A stretch of DNA of 10,429 bases. It comes from Pseudofrankia asymbiotica (GTDB lineage: Bacteria > Actinomycetota > Actinomycetes > Frankiales > Frankiaceae). Location: assembly GCF_001983105.1 (NCBI RefSeq), contig NZ_MOMC01000022.1, forward strand, positions 40,352 to 50,780. The letters are read 5' to 3'. The translations under genes were made by a program, and so were the position numbers. Within the stretch, counting starts at the first letter, position 1. Every line of letters starts with the position of its first letter. This document shows, in pieces, positions 5,544-10,429 of this stretch. The notes below the pieces were generated by a model, which was given only the letters and a program-made list of their open reading frames with translations, was not told the DNA's origin and made no database searches.

Positions 5544-6758
5544 ATGACCGCGGTGATGCAGGGCGTGCGGATCCTCGAGGTCGCGGAGCACACGTTCGTC
5601 CCCGCGGCGTCCGCGCTGTTAGCGGACCTGGGTGCCGACGTCATCAAGATCGAGCATGTCGAGCGGGGCGACGCGATGCGCGGCCTCGCCAGCTCCGGCA
5701 CGGTCAGCATCCCCATGAACGTCCACGTGCTGTTCGAGCACTCGAACCGGGGGAAGCGCAGCCTCGCGCTCGACCTGACCTCGCCCGAGGGCCTCGACAT
5801 CGTCTACAAGCTGGCCGCCACCTCGGACGTCTTCCTCACCAACAAGCTACCGCGGGTCCGCAAGAAGCTGAAGATCGAGCTCGACGACATCCGCGCGCAG
5901 AACCCGAACATCATCTACACGAGTGGCACCGGCCAGGGCGAGCGCGGTCCGGAGGCCGACCGCGGCGCGTACGACTTCCTCGCCTTCTGGCAGCGTGCCG
6001 GCGTCGCCATGGGAGCCACCCCGTCCGACTCGGACACCCTGGTCGGCCCGCCCGCGCCTGGCTTCGGCGACTCGATCGGGGCGATGACCATCGCCGGTGG
6101 GATCATGGGCGCCCTCTTCCACCGCGAGCGCACCGGCGAGGCGACGACCGTGGACGTCTCGCTGCTGAGCACCGGCATGTGGGCCATGGGTCAGGCGCTC
6201 GCCCTTTCGGTGCTCACGAAGACGCCTTGGCAGGGTCCGCCGTCGGGCCATCGGAGCAACCCGCTGGTCGGCAGTTACCGGACCAAGGACGGGCGCTGGC
6301 TCGGCTTCTCCTGCCTGCAGGCGGGGCACTACTGGCCCGAGGCGTGCGCCAAGCTGGGCCGCCCCGAGCTGGCGACCGACCCGCGCTTCGCCGACCACGC
6401 GTCCCTGATGGAGAACAGGGTCGAGGCGAGCGAGATCCTCGCCGCGGAGTTCGCGACCCGCCCGGTCGAGGAATGGCGGGAGCGGTTCGCGGACTTCTCC
6501 GGGCAGTGGACGGTCGTCCAGAGCACGCTGGAGGCCGCGACCGACCCGCAGAGCGTGGCGAACGGCTACGTCCAGGACCTTGAGAACGCCGCCGGGACCC
6601 CGTTCCAGATGACCGCCGTCCCGGCGCAGTTCGGCGGCGAGCCGGCGCCGACGCGGCGGGCGCCCGAGTTCAACGAGCACGCCGACGAGGTCCTCGGTGA
6701 GCTCGGCCTGGACTTCGAGGCGGTGCTGGACCTGAAGCTGCGCGGCATCGTCGCATGA
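5544..6758 (+). CDS. CaiB/BaiF-type class III CoA-transferase
   Basis: A 404-residue protein, the usual length for formyl-CoA transferase/CaiB relatives, which move CoA between carboxylic acids through an aspartyl-CoA intermediate. Signatures in order: GVRILEVAEHTFVPAASALLADLGADVIKIEHVERGDAMRG (N-terminal fold), HSNRGKRSLALDLTSPEGLDIVYKLAATSDVFLTN, IIYTSGTGQGERGPEADRGAYDFLAFWQRAGVAMG with the likely catalytic Asp144 (YDFLAFWQRAG), then GIMGALFHRERTGEATTVDVSLLSTGMW. The C-terminal part has the usual DPRFADHASLMENR and EFNEHADEVLGELG. Acyl donor and acceptor cannot be read. Its stop overlaps the acyl-CoA ligase start by ATGA, so the two are translationally coupled and probably act on the same or sequential acids. 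An alternative role in this superfamily is racemisation (Amacr-like), which uses different residues and looks less likely. Confidence 0.92.
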   Translation: MTAVMQGVRILEVAEHTFVPAASALLADLGADVIKIEHVERGDAMRGLASSGTVSIPMNVHVLFEHSNRGKRSLALDLTSPEGLDIVYKLAATSDVFLTNKLPRVRKKLKIELDDIRAQNPNIIYTSGTGQGERGPEADRGAYDFLAFWQRAGVAMGATPSDSDTLVGPPAPGFGDSIGAMTIAGGIMGALFHRERTGEATTVDVSLLSTGMWAMGQALALSVLTKTPWQGPPSGHRSNPLVGSYRTKDGRWLGFSCLQAGHYWPEACAKLGRPELATDPRFADHASLMENRVEASEILAAEFATRPVEEWRERFADFSGQWTVVQSTLEAATDPQSVANGYVQDLENAAGTPFQMTAVPAQFGGEPAPTRRAPEFNEHADEVLGELGLDFEAVLDLKLRGIVA

Positions 6759-8242
6759 GCACGGCCGCCGCTGAGGTCATCCCGGTCAGCATCGGCGGCC
6801 GGATTCGCCAGCTCGGCGCCGAGCAGCCCGACGTCCCCGCGTTATGGTGCGTCGCGCTCGACGGGGCGGAGTCCTCGTTCACCTGGGAGTGGCTGGACCG
6901 GCGGTCGAGCCAGATCGCCGGGGCGTTCGGGGCGCGCGGCGTCGGCGTGGGAGACCGCGTCAGCCTTGGGCTGCGCAACTCGCCGCAGATGGTGGTGGCG
7001 GCGTTCGCGGCGTGGAAGGTCGGGGCCGTGCCGGTGCCGGTGCGCTGGGACGTGCCGGACTGGGAGCTCGCCCGGGTCCTGGAGGTCATCGCTCCCAAGG
7101 TCCACCTGAGCGCGGCGGACCTCGACTGGATCGACGCCACCGCGGGCGACCCGGTGCCGGACCTGCCCGAGGTCACCGCTCCGCATCTGCAGGGCATCTG
7201 CAGCAGCGGGTCGACGGGCCTGCCGAAGGTGATCGTCAACGAGCGGCCGGCGATCTACGACGCCCGGATGGCGATCCCGGTGGTCGCCGCCTGGCGGACC
7301 GTGGCCCCGACCCAGACGGTCCTGGTGATGGCGCCGATGTACCACGCCAACGGGTTCACCACGCTGTACAACCTGCTCGCCGGCGACCGGCTGATCGTGC
7401 TGACGAAGTTCGACGCGGCCAAGGCCGTCGACGCGATCGAGCGCCACAAGATCTCACAGTTCACCGCGGCGCCCACCATGCTTCAGCGGATCGCCGACCT
7501 TCCCGGCGTCGACGCCCGCGACTTCTCCAGCATCGAGTGGATCACGCAGGGCGCGGCGCCGATGCCGCCGTCGCTGGTGCACCGCTGGGCGAAGCTGATC
7601 GGCCCGGAGAAGATCTTCATGATCTACGGAATGACCGAGGGGCTCGGCTTCACGGCGCTGTTCGGCGACGAGTGGATGGGTCGCCAGGGCAGCGTCGGGC
7701 GCGGCATCCGCGGCACCGAGGTCCGGATCCTCGACCCGGCGGGCGACGAGCTGCCGACCGGGGAGATCGGCGACGTCTACCTGCGTAGCGGCGCTGGCCT
7801 CAACAGCGTCGGCGGTTACCACTACCTCGGCGCCGCCCCCCGGATGCGCACCACCGAGGACGGCTTCGCCACCGCCGGCGACATGGGCCACCTCGACGAG
7901 GACGGCTACCTCTACCTCGCCGACCGGCGCGTGGACATGATCATCACGGGCGGCGCGAACGTGTTCCCCGCCGAGGTCGAGGCGGCGCTCATCGACCACC
8001 CGGCCATCGCCGACATCGTCGTCATCGGCCTGCGCGACGAGGAGTGGGGCCGACGGGTACACGCCCTGGTCGAGCCCGCCGACAAGGCGAACCCGCCGGC
8101 CGAGACCGAGCTCATCGCCTACGCGAAGAGCCGCCTGACGACGTACAAGGTCCCGAAGACGATCGAGTTCCTCGACGCCATCCCACGCAGCGAGGCGACG
8201 AAGGTCAACCGGGGCGCCCTCGTCGCCGCGCGCGGCGGCTGA
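6755..8242 (+). CDS. AMP-forming acyl-CoA ligase (ANL superfamily)
   Basis: A 495-residue cytosolic enzyme that activates a carboxylic acid with ATP to acyl-AMP and then acyl-CoA. Motifs: phosphate loop CSSGSTGLPK (149-158); APMYHANGF (193-201), typical of fatty/aryl-acid ligases; QGAAPMP (265-271); YGMTEGLGF (291-299); TAGDMGHLDEDGYLYLADRRVDMIITGGANVFPAEVE (373-409), the hinge and C-terminal domain; and PRSEATKVNR (477-486) with catalytic Lys483. In the last motif the usual S-G-K is A-T-K, and in the phosphate loop the usual PKG is PKV; the lysine is kept. The N-terminus is short compared with ligases of about 540 residues. The start overlaps the CoA-transferase stop by 4 bp (ATGA). The substrate (branched, cyclic, steroid-like or aromatic acid) cannot be read. 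The gene ends the plus-strand unit and is followed by a hairpin. Confidence 0.93.
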   Translation: MSTAAAEVIPVSIGGRIRQLGAEQPDVPALWCVALDGAESSFTWEWLDRRSSQIAGAFGARGVGVGDRVSLGLRNSPQMVVAAFAAWKVGAVPVPVRWDVPDWELARVLEVIAPKVHLSAADLDWIDATAGDPVPDLPEVTAPHLQGICSSGSTGLPKVIVNERPAIYDARMAIPVVAAWRTVAPTQTVLVMAPMYHANGFTTLYNLLAGDRLIVLTKFDAAKAVDAIERHKISQFTAAPTMLQRIADLPGVDARDFSSIEWITQGAAPMPPSLVHRWAKLIGPEKIFMIYGMTEGLGFTALFGDEWMGRQGSVGRGIRGTEVRILDPAGDELPTGEIGDVYLRSGAGLNSVGGYHYLGAAPRMRTTEDGFATAGDMGHLDEDGYLYLADRRVDMIITGGANVFPAEVEAALIDHPAIADIVVIGLRDEEWGRRVHALVEPADKANPPAETELIAYAKSRLTTYKVPKTIEFLDAIPRSEATKVNRGALVAARGG

Positions 8243-8269
8243 GCCGAGCCGACGACATCCCGCCGGTCT

Positions 8270-8295
8270 CGCCGGTCCCGCCAGCGGGACCGGCG
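8270..8295. terminator. Hairpin between convergent ligase and NTF2-like genes
   Basis: GCCGGTCCCG (8271-8280), loop CCAG, CGGGACCGGC (8285-8294), plus one more C-G pair outside: an 11-bp stem, 27 nt after the ligase stop. It can serve both strands. No U tract. Confidence 0.7.
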
Positions 8296-8316
8296 GCGTG
8301 ACCCGGGTGCGGCTGG

Positions 8317-8793
8317 TTACCCCGAGATCCCGATGCCCTCGTAGCTTCCCAGCATCTCCGGGTCCGGCAGGGCCATCTGCAGGTAGACGGACAGGTGGGT
8401 GATCTTTCCTGCCTCGTCGAAGTCATAGACCGTGGCCGAGTTGACGACGCTGGTGTGGTCGCCGACCCGGCTGCGTTCCTCCAGCTCCAGGAGCACGACC
8501 CCGCCGGCCTCGGTGATCCGCCGGAACGAGCACTCCCACTCGGAGGTGCTGGCCCAGGCCGTCAGGAAGGCGGCGTACTCGGGCCAGCTCATGACCTCTT
8601 TGAAGTTGCCGACCCGCTCGAACTCCGCCACGTTGACCAGCGCGGCGACGGGTGCCCAGCTGTCGACGGTGAACCCGGGCTGCTTGGCCGCGTCGACCAT
8701 TGTCTTCATGAGTCGCGAGTACTCCAGGACGACGCGCGATCGGCCGGTGTAGTCACCGATGACCTCGTCGACGTCGCGTAAGGCGAGCGCCAT
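8317..8793 (-). CDS. Small NTF2-like / SnoaL-like protein
   Basis: 158 residues. The pattern fits the alpha+beta cone fold of NTF2/SnoaL-like proteins: a long N-terminal helix (VVLEYSRLMKTMVDAAKQPG), a region with W-P-E-Y (SWPEYAAFLTAWAS), then alternating strands CSFRRITEAGGVVLLELEERSRV, HTSVVNSATVYDFDEAGKITHLSVYLQ. The closing KI.HLSVYLQ strand is typical of the family. Members may be enzymes (isomerase, cyclase, dehydratase) or binding proteins; I see no decisive catalytic pair, so no reaction is assigned. The ATG at 8793 has GGAG 5 nt upstream, which favours this start over the much longer open frame extending upstream through the thiolase. It lies downstream of a strong hairpin (8853-8888), so it probably has its own promoter or is read at low level from the thiolase operon. 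Confidence 0.75.
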   Translation of the reverse strand: MALALRDVDEVIGDYTGRSRVVLEYSRLMKTMVDAAKQPGFTVDSWAPVAALVNVAEFERVGNFKEVMSWPEYAAFLTAWASTSEWECSFRRITEAGGVVLLELEERSRVGDHTSVVNSATVYDFDEAGKITHLSVYLQMALPDPEMLGSYEGIGISG

Positions 8794-8852
8794 GGTTTCT
8801 CCACTGATTGGTCGAGGAACGAACGCACCGCACCGCCCCCCTGCCGACGGCG

Positions 8853-8888
8853 CGACGCCTGGCCCGGAGCATTCCGGGCCAGGCGTCG
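8853..8888 (-). terminator. Perfect 16-bp hairpin after the Ltp-like thiolase
   Basis: CGACGCCTGGCCCGGA, loop GCAT, TCCGGGCCAGGCGTCG: the strongest inverted repeat in the window, 18 nt after the thiolase stop and about 60 bp upstream of the NTF2-like start. It probably ends the DUF35-thiolase transcript, or partly attenuates read-through. Confidence 0.8.
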
Positions 8889-8906
8889 AGGGAGGGGACA
8901 GGGGGG

Positions 8907-10052
8907 TCAGGTGGACAGGATGGCGACGCCGGCGGTGCCGGGAGCGCCGTAGAGCTGGCCGTAGCCGACCCGCGGGCTGCCCGGGACCTGGCGGTCGCCG
9001 GCGGTGCCGCGCAGCTGCCTGGTCAGCTCGTAGACCTGGCGGAGGCCGGAGGCGCCGATCGGCTCGCCGTTGGCGATGAGGCCGCCGTCGGTGTTGACCG
9101 GGAGGCTGCCGCCGATCTCGGTGGCGCCCTCGGCGTACAGGCGCTCCTGCTCGCCGTCCTTGCACAGGCCGTTCTCGGCCAGGTGGATCACCTCGGCGCC
9201 CGCGTCGGTGTCCTGCAGCTGCGCGACGTCGACGTCCTCGGGCCCGATGCCGGCCATCTCGTAGGCGGCCCGGGAGGCGTAGACGGTCGGGGCCTCGTCC
9301 CGCTCCAGCGGCAGCCACGGGCTGTGGACCTCGAACGCGCCGAGCCTGCGGGTCCGCACGACGGAGGCCTTCAGGTAGATCGGGTTGCTGGTGTACTTGT
9401 GCGCGGCGCTGGCCTTGCACAGGATGACGGCCGCCGCGCCCTCGTCCGGCGAGCAGAACATGTACTGCGTCAGCGGGTCGTTCACCATCCGTGCGCCGAG
9501 GATCTGCTCCTCGGTCATGGGGGTGCGCCGGAACGCCTCCGGGCTGATCGCGCCGTTGCGGTAGTTCTTGGCCGCGACCTTCGCCAGCGTCGCCGGGCTG
9601 ATGCCATGGTCGTACATGTACCGCTGGATCTTCATGGCGAAGAACTTCGGCGTGAGGAACAGGCCGGTCTCGCCGTACCAGGCCGGTAGTCCGTACTCCT
9701 CCGAGTAGGAGGCGAAGGCGCCGGTCGGGTGCTTGTCCATGCCGATCGCGATACCGAGGTCGTACTCGCCGAGACGGATCGTGTTGGCCGCCTGGGTGAG
9801 CGCGCTCGCCGCGGTCGCGCAGCCGTTGTAGACGTCGGTGATCGGAATTCCGGTCAGGCCGAGGAAATTGACGACCGCATCCGGGTTGTCGACCTCGAAG
9901 CTGCCCGCGAAGCCGAACTGGATCTGCTTCCATTCCAGGCCGGCGTCGGCGAGTGCCGTGCGCACCGCCGCCGCGCCGAGGTGAATGGCGCTCTGGCCGG
10001 GGAACCGGCCGAAGGGGGTCCTGCCGACTCCGATGATCGCGACATCGTCCAT
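8907..10052 (-). CDS. Thiolase-fold lipid-transfer protein (SCP-x/Ltp-like), non-condensing type
   Basis: A 381-residue thiolase-fold protein. It starts DDVAIIGVGRTPFGRFPGQSAIHLGAAAVR and keeps the nucleophile position (Cys78 in VYNGCATAASAL). The other thiolase active-site elements differ: the NEAF/HDCF loop reads LQDTDAGAE (279-287), the GHPxGATG motif reads GEPIGASG (Glu330 instead of His), and the final CxGGG loop reads GYGQLYGAPG (Tyr368). This fits the Ltp branch of actinobacterial proteins that work with a DUF35 partner, some of which are retro-aldolases in steroid side-chain breakdown (ChsH2-Ltp2 type). The gene for such a partner ends 10 bp upstream. The ATG at 10052 has GAGG about 9 nt upstream, overlapping the DUF35 stop. 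Ordinary thiolysis seems unlikely; the actual reaction is inferred. Confidence 0.88.
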   Translation of the reverse strand: MDDVAIIGVGRTPFGRFPGQSAIHLGAAAVRTALADAGLEWKQIQFGFAGSFEVDNPDAVVNFLGLTGIPITDVYNGCATAASALTQAANTIRLGEYDLGIAIGMDKHPTGAFASYSEEYGLPAWYGETGLFLTPKFFAMKIQRYMYDHGISPATLAKVAAKNYRNGAISPEAFRRTPMTEEQILGARMVNDPLTQYMFCSPDEGAAAVILCKASAAHKYTSNPIYLKASVVRTRRLGAFEVHSPWLPLERDEAPTVYASRAAYEMAGIGPEDVDVAQLQDTDAGAEVIHLAENGLCKDGEQERLYAEGATEIGGSLPVNTDGGLIANGEPIGASGLRQVYELTRQLRGTAGDRQVPGSPRVGYGQLYGAPGTAGVAILST

Positions 10053-10062
10053 GGCGGCCGCC

Positions 10063-10429
10063 TCAGCTCTTCTCGACGGACTGGGGGACGGGACGGAAGG
10101 CGTACGTCAGCACCTCGGTGCCGTCGGCGTCCGTGGCGAAGGGGACGACGGCCAGCTCCATCTCCTGGCCGATCTCCAGCGGCTCGTCGACACCCACCGT
10201 GAGCCGGGCCTCGATCCGGGCCTCCGGGAGCTCGATGTAGCCGACCCCGTAGCCGACGAAGTCAGCCGCCGGCTCGGTGCCGAGGTAGGGCGGGTTCTTC
10301 GGCTGGAACCGCTGCCGGGTCCACGTCCACAGCGTGCCCCGCGTGGACAGCCGGGTCTCGGCGACGTCCAGGGAGCCGCACTTCGGGCAGTTCGGGTAGG
10401 CGGGGAACGCGATCAGGCCACAGGCCTGG
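10063..10429 (-). CDS. DUF35 zinc-ribbon/OB-fold protein (5' end outside window)
   Basis: The frame is open to the right edge; 121 C-terminal residues are visible. It begins QACGLIAFPAYPNCPKCGSLDV: one Cys, then CPKC, three ligands of a rubredoxin-like zinc ribbon. The fourth (C-x-x-C) would lie just past the edge, and the one visible base of that codon agrees with TGC. The OB-fold follows: STRGTLWTWTRQRFQPKNPPYLGTE, then FVGYGVGYIELPEARIEARLTVG, LEIGQEMELAVVPF, EVLTYAFRPV, ending QSVEKS. Such proteins bind acyl-CoA and form complexes with thiolase-fold Ltp proteins. Here the stop is 10 bp before the thiolase start on the same strand, so they are almost surely one operon and probably one complex. 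Confidence 0.9.
   Translation of the reverse strand, partial: QACGLIAFPAYPNCPKCGSLDVAETRLSTRGTLWTWTRQRFQPKNPPYLGTEPAADFVGYGVGYIELPEARIEARLTVGVDEPLEIGQEMELAVVPFATDADGTEVLTYAFRPVPQSVEKS

Noticed and set aside
8794..9933. Upstream part of a 538-codon minus-strand frame that runs into the NTF2-like gene
   Set aside because: The upstream part is Arg/Gly/Pro-rich shadow of the Ltp-like thiolase in another frame. Only the last 158 codons, from the ATG with a GGAG site at 8793, look like a real protein.

Overview
The window is very GC-rich DNA with GTG/ATG starts, GGAGG-type ribosome sites and dense CoA-dependent catabolic genes, which points to a high-GC actinobacterium. The gene style (SDR with the GTGWDVA...FLASD signature, thiolase plus DUF35 pair, CaiB-type transferase, acyl-CoA ligase, TetR, NTF2-like protein) fits Frankia-like or mycobacterial-type catabolic clusters. 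The genus is inference, not seen directly.

Layout, left to right. (1) 2-262 (+): 3' end of a short-chain dehydrogenase. Two hairpins follow it, between it and the convergent next unit. (2) 376-2658 (-): a DHA2-type 14-helix MFS exporter (376-1845) preceded by a TetR repressor (2029-2658). Almost identical 16-bp imperfect palindromes lie just upstream of both genes, so this looks like a self-contained repressor/efflux module. The TetR promoter appears to give a leaderless mRNA. (3) 2737-3891 (-): a condensing-type thiolase with the full Cys/His/Cys set, closed by a 13-bp perfect hairpin. (4) 3892-4277: a 386-bp divergent control region with two palindromic elements and structured GC-rich DNA. 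(5) 4278-8242 (+): a 3-hydroxyisobutyrate-dehydrogenase-family reductase, then, after a 270-bp gap, a class III CoA-transferase translationally coupled (ATGA overlap) to an AMP-forming acyl-CoA ligase. The reductase stop codon sits inside an 18-bp x6 tandem repeat. A hairpin closes this unit. (6) 8317-10429 (-): a small NTF2/SnoaL-like protein, a 16-bp perfect hairpin, a non-condensing thiolase (Ltp/SCP-x-like), and the 3' part of its probable partner, a DUF35 Zn-ribbon/OB-fold protein running off the right edge.

Together the genes suggest breakdown of an unidentified carboxylic acid. The ligase (or CoA-transferase) would make the acyl-CoA, SDR and HIBADH-family enzymes would handle alcohol/aldehyde steps, the condensing thiolase would release acetyl- or propionyl-CoA, and the DUF35/Ltp-like pair could do a retro-aldol or other non-thiolytic C-C cleavage. 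No acyl-CoA dehydrogenase or enoyl-CoA hydratase is visible, so the pathway must use enzymes encoded elsewhere.

The features most worth a second look are: the repeat tract in which a 5-bp loss seems to truncate a (PEPASE)n tail from the reductase; the twin TetR operators; and the Ltp-like thiolase in which the usual GHP histidine is replaced by Glu. I see no rRNA, tRNA, CRISPR, transposase or phage gene.
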